This document shows, in pieces, positions 51,765 through 60,081 of a DNA stretch of 64,000 nucleotides (position 1 is the first letter of the stretch; each line of letters opens with the position of its first letter). Below the pieces are notes generated by a model, which was given only the letters and a program-made list of their open reading frames with translations, did not search any database and was not told the DNA's origin. Made by a program: the position numbers and the translations under genes. The stretch comes from Thermoleophilia bacterium (lineage in GTDB: Bacteria; Actinomycetota; Thermoleophilia; Gaiellales; SKUG01), in contig JAOPYQ010000026.1 of assembly GCA_025964555.1 (NCBI GenBank), positions 1 through 64,000 on the forward strand, written 5' to 3'.

Positions 51765-52427
51765 ATGGACCTCCGCATGGGCGCTACTTTCGCCACGCAG
51801 CCGACTTCGACGCTGCCACAGACGAGCTTCTCGAGCGGCCTCGTGCTCGCATCGACGCCGCCGAGCACACCTCCGAGCACGCCGCCGCCGGCCGTCCTGC
51901 CGCCCGGCGTGCAGCTGCCGCCCGGGACGCCGCCGGTCGTCGGTGGCGGGGGTGGGTCGATCGGGGACCTCGTCGCGCAGCTCAACAAGGCCGTCGCCCT
52001 GCTCCAGCAGGCGCTGCCCACCATCGGTGGCGGCCCCGGCACATTGCCGCCCGGCGTGACGCCGCCGCCCGGATCACCGACTCCGCCGCCGCCGCCCGGG
52101 CTTCCGCCCACGCCGCCGCCCGGTGAGACGATCGGCGGGGGTCCCGGCGCGGGCTCGCCCATGCAGGGCTGCCCGTGCGCCGCGATGGATGCGGCGAAGG
52201 GTGCCAAGGACACCGCTCCCGCCAAGAAGGGCAAGAAGCACAAGAAGGCGAAGGGTCACCAGCACGGCAAGGACAAGGGCACGCCGCCCACCAAGGGTGG
52301 CGGGCCGACCACGCCGCCCGGCACGCCGCCGGGTACGCCGCCTCCGCCGCCAGGCTCAACGTCGCCGGGGACGCCGCCCGGGACGCCACCGGGCCTGCCG
52401 CCTGCACCGCCGCTGCCGCCGTCGTAG
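51765..52427 (+). CDS. Pro/Gly-rich low-complexity protein, MDLRMG start
   Basis: 220 aa, unknown family. It begins MDLRMGATFATQPTSTLP, similar to MDLRIGTTTPGPA of the gene at 63762. Two long Pro/Gly/Thr-rich segments (PPSTPPSTPPPAVLPPG and TPPGTPPGTPPPPPGS) flank a short predicted helix (IGDLVAQLNKAVALLQQAL) and a Cys/Lys/His-rich patch (GCPCAAMDAAKGAK, then KKGKKHKKAKGHQHGK). No signal peptide. ATG 51765 was chosen for the shared N-terminus; an in-frame ATG at 51732 exists. Possibly structural or a secretion substrate without a classical signal. Confidence 0.6.
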   Translation: MDLRMGATFATQPTSTLPQTSFSSGLVLASTPPSTPPSTPPPAVLPPGVQLPPGTPPVVGGGGGSIGDLVAQLNKAVALLQQALPTIGGGPGTLPPGVTPPPGSPTPPPPPGLPPTPPPGETIGGGPGAGSPMQGCPCAAMDAAKGAKDTAPAKKGKKHKKAKGHQHGKDKGTPPTKGGGPTTPPGTPPGTPPPPPGSTSPGTPPGTPPGLPPAPPLPPS

Positions 52428-52469
52428 CGCGCCAACGACGCGCGCCGTCGGTCGCGATAGTCTCGGATC

Positions 52470-53264
52470 GTGCGCGAGCCAGCTGACACGATCGTCATTC
52501 CCGTCTGGGCGAACGGCCCTGATGGGTCCGGCAACGGCGGTTGGAGTGCGGGCCTGCTCGCCCCCTTCGTGCCGGAGGCGGGGCGCGCGGGTGGTGTGGC
52601 GGTGAACCTGCGGGTGCCGCCGCCGATCGGTCGCGAGCTCGAGGTTGCGAGCGACGAGACCGGGACGGGGCGACTGCTCGTCGACGACGACCACGGGCAC
52701 GTGCTCGTCGCACATGCCGAGCCGGCCGTCGTGTCGCTCGAGGCGCCGGGCGCGGTGCGTGCGATCGGGGTGGATGTGGCGCGGGCGGCGAGCGCCGGGT
52801 TCCCGTTCCGCGACGTGCACCCGTTCCCGCGCTGCGTGTCGTGTGGCACCAGGCGCGATCCGAGCGAGCCGTCGCTGCACCTGCACTGTGGGCCGGTCGC
52901 GGGCGTGACCGTGCGCGACGAGGCCGGCGAGCCGACGGCGGTGTTCGCCGACGTGTGGACGCCGAGCGCGGACCTGGCTGATCCCGATCATGCGACGCTC
53001 GCCTCCGTGGCGGCGTGCTGGAGCGCGCTCGATTGTCCGAGCGCCGCGCCGATGGCCGATCCGCATGCCGAGAACCCGTCCGTGCTGGCGCGCATCGCCG
53101 TGCGGCTGGAGCGTCGGGCGCGCATCGGCGAGCCGCACGTGCTGGCTGCCTGGCAGGTGGCGGTCGAGGGGCGCAAGCAGCGTTCGCGCAGCGTGCTGCT
53201 GGATGCGAGCGGCGTCGTGCTCGGTGCCGCCGACGCGCTGTGGATCGAGGTTCGTCCGCGGTGA
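52470..53264 (+). CDS. Putative double-hotdog thioesterase-like protein
   Basis: 264 aa. The N-terminal half contains NGPDGSGNGGWSAGLLAPF, typical of hotdog-fold thioesterase-like proteins, and the C-terminal half ACWSALDCPSA and LVRLERRARIGEPH-type strands ending RSVLLDASGVVLGAADALWI, the usual second hotdog. A central CVSCGTRRDP pair of cysteines is extra and may bind zinc. The probable substrate class is acyl-CoA, unproven. GTG 52470 start. Its stop overlaps the start of the lipase-like gene as GTGA, so the two are likely co-translated. Confidence 0.68.
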   Translation: MREPADTIVIPVWANGPDGSGNGGWSAGLLAPFVPEAGRAGGVAVNLRVPPPIGRELEVASDETGTGRLLVDDDHGHVLVAHAEPAVVSLEAPGAVRAIGVDVARAASAGFPFRDVHPFPRCVSCGTRRDPSEPSLHLHCGPVAGVTVRDEAGEPTAVFADVWTPSADLADPDHATLASVAACWSALDCPSAAPMADPHAENPSVLARIAVRLERRARIGEPHVLAAWQVAVEGRKQRSRSVLLDASGVVLGAADALWIEVRPR

Positions 53265-54130
53265 CCTCCGGGCGAGACATCGAGCGGTCGGCGCCGCGGC
53301 GTCCCGACCGCAGCGTGGACGGGCAGGCACCGGTCGACGTGCGCCTGGAGCGCGCGATGCGCATGCTTCGTGGTGCGACGGTGCGCGGCGTGAAGCTGAG
53401 CGCGCGTGCGTGGGCGAACCACCCGATCCATCCGTGGACCGGTGCGCGGGTGACGCACGATCGCGCGCTCGTCATCGTGGGTGGGTTCGCGGGGAGCATC
53501 GACTTCTACAACCTGCTGCGTCGTTCTTACGAAGGGGCGGGCGTGCGGCGCGTGGCGGTGATGCCGCCGGTCGACAACGCGTTCGCCGACATTCGCGAGA
53601 GTGCGGAGCGCCTGGCAACGATGGTCGACCTGCTCGGTGGCGAGGTCGACATCGTGGGCCACAGTGAAGGCGGGCTCATGGCGCGCTGGTTCGTCAAGGA
53701 GCTCGGTGGCGACGAGGTGGTGCGCCACGTGGTGACGCTCGCCACGCCGAACCGCGGGTTGCCGGTGCGGATCGAGGACTATCCGTGGCTCGAGCGCTAC
53801 TCCACCGCGCGGCGCGTGCACAAGCTCGTCGACACGGTCGCGAACCGCACCGTGATGCCGATGGCGAGCGTCGCGCTGCGCCAGATGCTGCGCGGCAGCG
53901 AGTTCATGGAGACGCTCGGCACGGACGTGCCCTCCGGGCGCACCGAGTACCTGGCGGTGCGCTCCAAGTGGGACGGCGTGGTGCCGTTCGGCTCGTCGGA
54001 CCTGCCACCGGCGCCCAATGTCGCGAACGTGTCGCTGCGCGCGGGTCCGCGCCTGAGCAACCACGCGGCGATCGCCTCCACGAGCTCCGAGGCGTTCGAG
54101 GCATGCATGACGTTCGTGCGGCGCCCCTGA
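53261..54130 (+). CDS. Alpha/beta-hydrolase, lipase-like
   Basis: 289 aa. The nucleophile elbow GHSEGG lies in VDIVGHSEGGLMARWFVKE; a plausible acid is D in RSKWDGVVPFGSSD and the catalytic His is in RLSNHAAIAS. The oxyanion strand reads ALVIVGGFAGSIDFYNLL. The pattern fits secreted-type triacylglycerol lipases (EstA/LipA), but there is no signal peptide and the N-terminus is Arg-rich (RSAPRRPDRSVDG), so it probably acts in the cytoplasm. Coupled by GTGA to the hotdog gene, which suggests joint action on acyl esters or thioesters. Its stop codon lies at the edge of the 71-bp repeat array. Confidence 0.78.
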   Translation: MTSGRDIERSAPRRPDRSVDGQAPVDVRLERAMRMLRGATVRGVKLSARAWANHPIHPWTGARVTHDRALVIVGGFAGSIDFYNLLRRSYEGAGVRRVAVMPPVDNAFADIRESAERLATMVDLLGGEVDIVGHSEGGLMARWFVKELGGDEVVRHVVTLATPNRGLPVRIEDYPWLERYSTARRVHKLVDTVANRTVMPMASVALRQMLRGSEFMETLGTDVPSGRTEYLAVRSKWDGVVPFGSSDLPPAPNVANVSLRAGPRLSNHAAIASTSSEAFEACMTFVRRP

Positions 54131-54143
54131 CGCGACGCAACCT

Positions 54144-54396
54144 CGCGAACCTACGTAGGACGCGGGTTCGCGAGGGGGCACGCACGCCGCGATGCGCGCG
54201 ACGCGACGCTACCGCGCGAACCTACGTATGACGCGGGTTCGCGAGGGGGCACGCACGCCCCCATGCGCGTGACGCGATGCTACCGCGCGAACCTACGTAT
54301 GACGCGGGTTCGCGAGGGGGCACGCACGCCCCGATGCGCGTGACGCGATGCTACCGCGCGAACCTACGTATGACGCGGGTTCGCGAGGGGGCACGC
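54144..54396. repeat. Four tandem copies of a 71-bp hairpin unit
   Basis: Units start at 54144, 54215, 54286 and 54357 (period exactly 71 bp; the last is cut after 40 bp). Each starts CGCGAACC-TACGTA and continues to GGTTCGCG, a perfect 8-bp stem with a 13-nt loop that contains the palindrome TACGTA, then GGGGGC-ACGCAC-GCCCC as a second stem, then GATGCGCGTGACGCGATGC. Copies differ by a few point changes; 71 is not a multiple of three, so it is not coding. A partial unit precedes it and includes the lipase-like stop codon. Confidence 0.85.
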
Positions 54397-54412
54397 GCCA
54401 ACGCGCGGTCAC

Positions 54413-54459
54413 GTCTCGAAGACTCGAGACGGCCGGGCCGCATCCGTGCGGTCCCGGCC
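54413..54459. terminator. Two adjacent terminator-like hairpins after the repeat array
   Basis: Stem 1 at 54413-54430 is GTCTCGA-agac-TCGAGAC. Stem 2 at 54431-54459 pairs GGCCGGG and CCGCA with TGCGG and CCCGGCC, interrupted by one bulge. They are the strongest stem-loops after the lipase-like gene and could end its transcript. Confidence 0.5.
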
Positions 54460-54492
54460 ATCTGTCTCGAATCGCATCGAAGAGGGGGAACG

Positions 54493-54519
54493 ATGCGTCT
54501 CGTCCTGGTCGCGGGCTGA
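54493..54519 (+). CDS. Eight-codon ORF behind a strong ribosome-binding site (leader peptide or gene remnant)
   Basis: AGAGGGGGAACG precedes ATG, then MRLVLVAG and a TGA. The ribosome-binding site is among the best in the window, yet the frame closes at once. The sequence MRLVLVAG resembles the first strand of a P-loop or Rossmann protein, so this may be the stub of a broken gene; the bases to 54601 give no continuing recognisable protein. Nothing else is seen between 54520 and 54601. Confidence 0.3.
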   Translation: MRLVLVAG

Positions 54520-54601
54520 AGCGCATCCGTGCGCGTGCCGCGGTGTGGGACAAGCTGTGTGCCGGCGTGCCGGCGAACCGGGTGCCGGCGAACGTGTGGC
54601 G

Positions 54602-55474
54602 CTACGCCGGGTTCGGTCCTCGTCCGGCGCCCGGTCCGGGCGTGACGTGCTGCAGTCCGCCCGGAACCTTCACGCCGCCAGCCACACCGGTGTTGCCGTT
54701 GGGCGCGTTGGGAACGGGAACCGACTTCGCGTCGGGTGCGGGTGCGGATGCAGGTGCGCCCTGCGGAGCCTTGGAATCGGCCGGCGGCGGCGCATCTGCA
54801 CCGGGCGCGGCGACCGGCGGCGCCTCGGCAGCGCCGGCAGCATCGGCGGGTGCCTTCGGCGTGATCGCCGCGATGACGTCGGCCATGATCGCCTTCGTCT
54901 CGTTGATCGGGCCGGCGGCGATCTCGGAGAGCTTGACCGGCGTCTTGGACTGTCCGGCCATCGCGACCTGACCGCCCATGTAGGCGAGCCCGGACACGCT
55001 GCTCATCACGCGCATCTGCAGTTCGGTCGCCATGTCGCGCAGCTGCTCCATCGCCTTGACGTGGGCGTGCTGCAGCAGCATCGACGAGTCCGTCAGCAGC
55101 GACGTCGCGGCCTTCGTGCTCTGCTGCCCTTCGGGCGTGCCTCCTCCGACGCTCAGCATCGAGAGCTTCGCGAGGTGATCGTCGACCTGCGCGATGGCAT
55201 CCGAGGCAGTCGTGGTCTGCAGCTTCTCGATGATCGCCTGCTTGGCGGCCGCGGCGTCGACGGGAGCGGCGCCACCGTTCGGCGCGGGAGCCTGCTGCTT
55301 GGCGCCGTCAGCGGCCTGACCGGCCGGCGCGGCGGGTGCATCGTCGACCTTCGACGCCGAGCCAGCGGCCGCGCCAGCGGCGGCTCCGGCTGGCGGTGTT
55401 GCGCCCGGCGCGGCGGGTCCGGCGGTCGGGGCGGGCTTCGGAACGGCGGTGGGGATCGGTGCGGCAGCGAGCAT
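54602..55474 (-). CDS. Pro/Ala-rich protein with a central helical domain, unknown
   Basis: 290 aa. The N-terminus is MLAAAPIPTAVPKPAPTAG; about 90 residues are Pro/Ala/Gly-rich. A central helical domain (about 90-210) contains AKQAIIEKLQTTTASDAIAQ, DDHLAKLSMLSVGG, LLTDSSMLLQHAHVKAMEQL and RDMATELQMRVMSSVSGLAY. The tail is again Pro/Ala-rich. No signal peptide, no family recognised. AGAGGAAA about 10 nt upstream supports ATG 55474. Its style (low-complexity start and ends, cytoplasmic) resembles the 51765, 62245 and 63762 products. Confidence 0.65.
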   Translation of the reverse strand: MLAAAPIPTAVPKPAPTAGPAAPGATPPAGAAAGAAAGSASKVDDAPAAPAGQAADGAKQQAPAPNGGAAPVDAAAAKQAIIEKLQTTTASDAIAQVDDHLAKLSMLSVGGGTPEGQQSTKAATSLLTDSSMLLQHAHVKAMEQLRDMATELQMRVMSSVSGLAYMGGQVAMAGQSKTPVKLSEIAAGPINETKAIMADVIAAITPKAPADAAGAAEAPPVAAPGADAPPPADSKAPQGAPASAPAPDAKSVPVPNAPNGNTGVAGGVKVPGGLQHVTPGPGAGRGPNPA

Positions 55475-55638
55475 GAAAATGGTTTCCTCTGGGCTGGGGG
55501 ATGCAGGAGGCGCCCGTCTGTCGGCCACCACTCTGCCACGTCAACCCCGACCCCCCGGTTGGTGGCCGCCCCCGCCGGCCGCCGTGGCCGCGTGTGGCCC
55601 TCGCCGACGAAGCCGTCTGCCGATCCGCTGATCCGCCG

Positions 55639-56031
55639 TCAGGCCTCGGGCAGGATCGCGAGCAGCTCGGCGCTGCGCTCGTCGCCGCGCGCCGCCGCGC
55701 GCATGAGCCAGCGCCGCGCCTCGGCGGGATTCGTGTCGAGGCGTCCGTCCACCTCGAGGCTCAACGTGTCGCCGAGCATCCCCGCCGCGTGCATCGACCC
55801 CGACTGCACCGCGCGCCGCAACCACGACCGCGCCTCGTCGACGAGCTGGTCGGCGTGCTCACCCTCGGCTGGCGCGAGCGCCTGGTGCAGGAGCCAGTCC
55901 GCGTACATGCACATCGCCTGCGGGTCGTCGCACCACGCACGCGCGCGCAGCAGCCCGACATCGAGGCGTCCGCGCAGGATGCTCGCTTCGAGCTCGTCGT
56001 GGTCGTAGCTGCCTGGGTCGCCCGTGCGCAT
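55639..56031 (-). CDS. Sel1-like repeat protein
   Basis: 130 aa. Three to four short helix-turn-helix units of the Sel1/TPR kind are visible: RAWCDDPQAMCMYADWLLHQ, ARSWLRRAVQSGSMHAAGML and ARRWLMRAAARGDERSAELL. Such proteins usually act as small protein-binding adaptors. ATG 56031 was chosen because GAGG lies about 9 nt upstream; an ATG at 56040 is in frame. Divergent from the flavoprotein gene at 56084. Confidence 0.7.
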   Translation of the reverse strand: MRTGDPGSYDHDELEASILRGRLDVGLLRARAWCDDPQAMCMYADWLLHQALAPAEGEHADQLVDEARSWLRRAVQSGSMHAAGMLGDTLSLEVDGRLDTNPAEARRWLMRAAARGDERSAELLAILPEA

Positions 56032-56083
56032 CGCTCGCATCCTCGCACGTGCGCCAGCGCACACCACGGGGCATAGGGCCCGC

Positions 56084-57520
56084 ATGGAAGCTACAGCGAA
56101 GTTCGACGTCATCGTGATCGGTGGAGGCCCCGGAGGCGAGGCGGCAGCGGCTGCCTGCGCGCGAGCGGGCGCAACAGTCGCGATGGTCGAACGCGACCTC
56201 GTCGGCGGTGAGTGCCCCTATTGGGGCTGCATGCCGTCCAAGGCGCTGCTGCGCCCCGGCCAGGCGGTCGCCGAGGCGCAGCGACTGCCCGGAGCGGCCG
56301 AGATGCTCACCGGCGCATTCGACGTCGATGCCGCGCTCGCGAGGCGCGACGAGGTCGTCCGCCATCTCGACGACACCTCGCACGCGGACCGCATCACCAA
56401 GCACGACATCGAGATCGTGCGCGGACATGGGCGCCTCGACGGCGACCGCACCGTGCTCGTCGAGTTCGTGGATGGCACCACGCGCACGATCGTCGCCACC
56501 AAGTCGGTGATCCTCGCGCCCGGCAGCCGCGCCGCGATGCCGCCGATCCCCGGTCTCACGGAGTCGGAGCCGTGGACCAACCGCGAGGCGACGCTCGTGA
56601 AGACGATGCCGCACAGCCTCGCGATCATCGGTGGCGGCGTGATCGCCGTCGAGCTCGCGCAGGCGTTCGCATCGTTCGGCAGCGAGGTGACGATCATCGA
56701 GTCCGCGGGTCGTCTGCTCCTTCGCGAGGAGCCCGAGGCGGCGAAGCTGGTGACCGATGCGCTGCGCCGCGTGGGCGTGACCGTGCGCTGCGGCAGTACG
56801 ACCACGAGCGTCGAGCGAGGGGATGACGGCGTCCGGCTCAGATTCGAGGAGGGCGACGACGTCGTGGCCGAGGAGCTGCTTGTGGCCACCGGGCGCGCAG
56901 TGAACGTCGAGGAGCTCGGCCTCGAGACGATCGGTGTCTCCCCCGGCCGCGGCGGGGTGATCGAGACGACCGACTGCATGCAGGTGCCCGGTCACGACTG
57001 GTTGTTCGTCGTCGGTGATGCGAACGGGCGGGCGCAGCTGACGCACACGGCGGTGTACCAGGCGAAGGTCGCGGCGCGCAATGCGCTCGGGCTGGAGACG
57101 CACTGCGTCGAGGATCATGTCGCAGCGCCGCGGGTGGTGTACACCGAGCCGAACCTGTGCGCCGTCGGGCACACGCTGGAATCGGCGCGCGAGGCGGGGC
57201 TGCGCGTACGCGAGTTCGATCGCGATCCGCAGCGGGTGGCGGCGGGCAGCTTCTACGGGCGCGATACCGAGGGGTTCTGCCGCTTCGTCGTGGACCTCGA
57301 TTCGGGATGCATCGTGGGCGCGACCTTCGTGGGCGCCGACATCGCCGAACTCCTCCACTCCGCCACCATCGCGATCGTGGGCCGCGTCCCGCTCGAGCGA
57401 CTGCGCCACTGCGTCGCGCCGTTCCCGACGCGCAGCGAGGTGTGGACGCGCATGGTCGAAGTCATGGAGCGCGACGAGGACCTGCGCGCCGTCGAGGCGC
57501 GGGCGGCGGTCGGCGCCTGA
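56084..57520 (+). CDS. FAD-dependent disulfide oxidoreductase family protein lacking the catalytic His
   Basis: 478 aa, class I pyridine nucleotide-disulfide reductase fold. FAD loop VIVIGGGPGGEAAAAAC, redox-active Cys pair C44 and C49 in GGECPYWGCMPSK, NAD(P) site AIIGGGVIAVELAQAF, second FAD segment WLFVVGDANGRAQLTH. The dimer domain ends APFPTRSEVW: compared with the family HAHPTLSE, the catalytic His is Phe447 while Glu452 is kept. The enzyme can probably oxidise NAD(P)H, but the usual dihydrolipoamide- or glutathione-type acid-base chemistry is doubtful. ATG 56084 start. Confidence 0.85.
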   Translation: MEATAKFDVIVIGGGPGGEAAAAACARAGATVAMVERDLVGGECPYWGCMPSKALLRPGQAVAEAQRLPGAAEMLTGAFDVDAALARRDEVVRHLDDTSHADRITKHDIEIVRGHGRLDGDRTVLVEFVDGTTRTIVATKSVILAPGSRAAMPPIPGLTESEPWTNREATLVKTMPHSLAIIGGGVIAVELAQAFASFGSEVTIIESAGRLLLREEPEAAKLVTDALRRVGVTVRCGSTTTSVERGDDGVRLRFEEGDDVVAEELLVATGRAVNVEELGLETIGVSPGRGGVIETTDCMQVPGHDWLFVVGDANGRAQLTHTAVYQAKVAARNALGLETHCVEDHVAAPRVVYTEPNLCAVGHTLESAREAGLRVREFDRDPQRVAAGSFYGRDTEGFCRFVVDLDSGCIVGATFVGADIAELLHSATIAIVGRVPLERLRHCVAPFPTRSEVWTRMVEVMERDEDLRAVEARAAVGA

Positions 57521-57544
57521 CTCGCGCGTGACGCATCGGCTTCA

Positions 57545-57759
57545 CCCGATGTGATCCGGCAATTGCACCTGTGCGGTGCATTTCATCGGGCACATGCGTC
57601 TCATCCATTCGCATGGCGAGTTCGGGGCCGCACGCACGTGCACAGGATGTGAGTCGACTTTGCCTCGCCTGGCGGGGCAAAGTCGACTCACATGTCGCCG
57701 GGAGAGGCATGTGTATCCTTGTGGACCCACCCCCCGGGTCCAGATGCACACACACATGC
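57545..57759. repeat. Three consecutive large hairpins between convergent genes
   Basis: Hairpin 1 (57545-57590): outer CCCGATG/CATCGGG, inner TGCACC/GGTGCA. Hairpin 2 (57647-57693): perfect 18-bp arms, left starting ATGTGAGTCGAC and ending TTTGCC, with an 11-nt spacer. Hairpin 3 (57707-57759): outer GCATGTGT/ACACATGC, inner TGGACCC/GGGTCCA with a C-rich loop. Together they fill the 244-bp gap between the flavoprotein gene and the minus-strand gene at 57765. They could be bidirectional terminators or a structured RNA. The exact 18-bp arms are unusual for a simple terminator. Confidence 0.7.
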
Positions 57760-57764
57760 ACGCG

Positions 57765-58205
57765 CTAGGCCAAGCGCGAGCCGCTGCGAGCGGCGCGGCG
57801 CCGGCGCACGCGAACGGCGATCACGAACCAGGCGATGCCGCCCACCGCGGCGAGCGGCCGCACGTCGAGCAGCGCGCCTGGATCGAAGCCGTTGGCCTCG
57901 CGTACGGCGTCCTGCCAGTCGGCACTGCGGGACGGATCGGCGGCGGAAACCGATGTGTCGCCGCCGGTCGTGTCACCGGCCATTCCTGCGGACGCGCCGC
58001 CCGCGAGCTGGCGCTCCACTTCGTCGCGAGCCGCCTCGCGCGCAACTGCACGGGCCTCGCATTCGGTGCGGTCGCGCGGATCGCGCAGGACCTCGCACCC
58101 GGCGGCCCGGGCCGTCGCCGGCGCACCCAGCGCGACGAGCACCAGTGCCGGCACGGGTGTCAGCACGAGTGTGAGGGCGACCATACGGATCGTTAGGCGC
58201 AGCAT
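57765..58205 (-). CDS. Small exported protein with two membrane segments, unknown
   Basis: 146 aa. N-terminal signal or membrane segment (RLTIRMVALTLVLTPVPALV), then a Cys-containing charged region (GCEVLRDPRDRTECEARAVA) with a likely disulfide, a Gly/Ser/Asp-rich linker and a C-terminal membrane helix (LAAVGGIAWFVIAVRV) followed by a basic tail. The layout is that of a small envelope protein with both ends at the membrane. Divergent from the ABC exporter (28 bp), with which it might be co-regulated. ATG 58205. Confidence 0.62.
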   Translation of the reverse strand: MLRLTIRMVALTLVLTPVPALVLVALGAPATARAAGCEVLRDPRDRTECEARAVAREAARDEVERQLAGGASAGMAGDTTGGDTSVSAADPSRSADWQDAVREANGFDPGALLDVRPLAAVGGIAWFVIAVRVRRRRAARSGSRLA

Positions 58206-58233
58206 CGGGCGGTACGTACCCGATTCACCTGCG

Positions 58234-60081
58234 ATGCTCACGCGCGTGAGTCCGGCACCCGAACAACAGCAGGCAACCCCCGATGGCGGTTGGAAGAGCT
58301 TCAAGCGGCTGCTGACGTTCTTCGGGCCGTTCAAGCGCGACCTCGCGATCAGCGTGCTTGCCGGCGTCGCGCTCTCGGTGCTCGCGACCCGTATCCCGAA
58401 GATCATCGGCGACTCGGTCAACCACTTCAAGGCGGAGGATTTCGACGCGATCGGCGGCGAAGTGCGAAGTCTCCTCATCGTGGCCGCGATCATCGCCGTG
58501 CTCGGCGCATCACGACGCGTCGCCGCGGGCGTCATGAGCCTGGGCATGGAGCAGACGATCCGCGAGCGCCTGTTCTCGCACCTGACGGGGCTCGGGTTCC
58601 GCTTCTTCGACAAGCAGCAGACCGGGCAGCTGCTCTCGCGCGTGACGAGCGACGTGTCCTCCGTGCGCTTCTTCCTCGGCTACGGCCTCACCTATTCGTT
58701 CATGCACCTGACCAAGCTGATCGTCGTTCCGATCATCCTGATCCGGCTCGACATCGTGCTCGCACTCATGGTCATCGCGATCATGCCGTTGATCGTGTTC
58801 ATCAGCGTGCGCTTCTCGCGCCGGTCACACCCCGTCATGCGCGAAGCACAGCAGAAGTTGGCGCTCGTCACCGCTCATGGCGAGGAGACGATCGTCGGCG
58901 CACGCGTCGTGCGCTCGTTCGGCCAGGAGGACCGCGAGGTCGCCCGCTTCCGTTCGCTCACCGACGACGTGGTGGAACGCGAGCGCGAGGTGATGCGGAT
59001 CGAGGGTCGCTTCAAGCCGCTCTACATCTACATCCCCAACCTCACCCTCGCCGCGCTGCTCGTCGTCGGCGCCTACCGCATCGAAGCTGGCGCGATCGAC
59101 ACCGGCGACTTCGTGCAATTCTTCTTCCAGGTCCTGCTCATCACCGGTCCGCTGCGCATCATCGGCAACCTGCTCAACCGCGCGCAGCGTGCCACCGCGT
59201 CGAGCGACCGCCTGTTCGAGCTGCTCGATGCCGACGATCGCATCCCGCAACGCGACGACCCGTCGACGCTGCCGCCTCGCTCCGAATCGGGATCGAGCCT
59301 GCGCTTCTCCGACGTGACGTTCGGCTACCGCGACGGCCGACCCGTCATCGACGACCTGTCACTCGACGTCCAGCCGGGCGAGACGATCGCGCTCATCGGC
59401 GCGACCGGCTGCGGCAAGACCACGCTCGCCTCGCTCATTCCCCGCTTCTACGACCCCGAGCACGGCAGCGTGGAACTCGACGGCGTCGACCTGCGCGACC
59501 TGTCGCTGCACGAGCTGCGCCGCTCGATCGGCATCGTCGACCAGGAACCGTTCCTGTTCAGCGCGACGATCGCCGACAACCTGCGCTTCGGCAATCCAGA
59601 TGCAACCGACGAGGACGTACTGCGCGCGATCGATGCCGCACAGGCATCGGAGTTCGTCGACAAGCTGCCCAACGGTGTCCTCACCGTCGTCGGCGAACGC
59701 GGACTGACACTCTCCGGCGGGCAGCGTCAGCGCCTCGCGATCGCACGTGCGCTCATCGTCGATCCGCGCATCCTCATCCTCGACGACGCGACCGCGAGCG
59801 TGGACAGCCAAGTCGAGGAGCGCATCTCCTCCGCGCTCTCGGACATCGGCGGACAGCGCACGACGATCGTCATCGCCCATCGCCCGAGCACGATCGCGCT
59901 CGCCGACCGCGTGGTCGTGATGGCGCACGGGCGGATCGAGGACGTCGGCACGCACGACGAGCTCATCCAGCGCAACGCCACGTACCAGCTCGTGCACGAA
60001 CAGCGCGCTGCTCGCCGCGAGTTCCTGCTCGACGAGACCGAGGAACAGGATTCCGAGGAACGGACGGGGGGCCTCGCATGA
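58234..60081 (+). CDS. ABC exporter subunit with degenerate catalytic site (heterodimer half 1)
   Basis: 615 aa, six-helix membrane domain fused to an ATPase domain (MsbA/multidrug type). Membrane part: FKRDLAISVLAGVALSVLAT, GLGFRFFDKQQTGQLLSRVT. ATPase: Walker A GATGCGKTT near 388, Q-loop VDQEPFLFSA, signature LSGGQRQRLAIARAL, Walker B ILILDDATASVD near 512, switch IAHRPSTIALADRVV. The catalytic Glu after Walker B is Asp, as in one half of known asymmetric exporters. ATG 58234 or GTG 58246. The stop overlaps the partner gene as ATGA. Confidence 0.9.
   Translation: MLTRVSPAPEQQQATPDGGWKSFKRLLTFFGPFKRDLAISVLAGVALSVLATRIPKIIGDSVNHFKAEDFDAIGGEVRSLLIVAAIIAVLGASRRVAAGVMSLGMEQTIRERLFSHLTGLGFRFFDKQQTGQLLSRVTSDVSSVRFFLGYGLTYSFMHLTKLIVVPIILIRLDIVLALMVIAIMPLIVFISVRFSRRSHPVMREAQQKLALVTAHGEETIVGARVVRSFGQEDREVARFRSLTDDVVEREREVMRIEGRFKPLYIYIPNLTLAALLVVGAYRIEAGAIDTGDFVQFFFQVLLITGPLRIIGNLLNRAQRATASSDRLFELLDADDRIPQRDDPSTLPPRSESGSSLRFSDVTFGYRDGRPVIDDLSLDVQPGETIALIGATGCGKTTLASLIPRFYDPEHGSVELDGVDLRDLSLHELRRSIGIVDQEPFLFSATIADNLRFGNPDATDEDVLRAIDAAQASEFVDKLPNGVLTVVGERGLTLSGGQRQRLAIARALIVDPRILILDDATASVDSQVEERISSALSDIGGQRTTIVIAHRPSTIALADRVVVMAHGRIEDVGTHDELIQRNATYQLVHEQRAARREFLLDETEEQDSEERTGGLA

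Noticed and set aside
54144-54400. CRISPR array
   Set aside because: Units are contiguous with a 71-bp period and no variable spacers; no cas genes are present.
54277-54519. Short reading frame through the 71-bp repeats
   Set aside because: The 71-bp period shifts frame each copy; product is Arg/Gly-rich and has no start signal.
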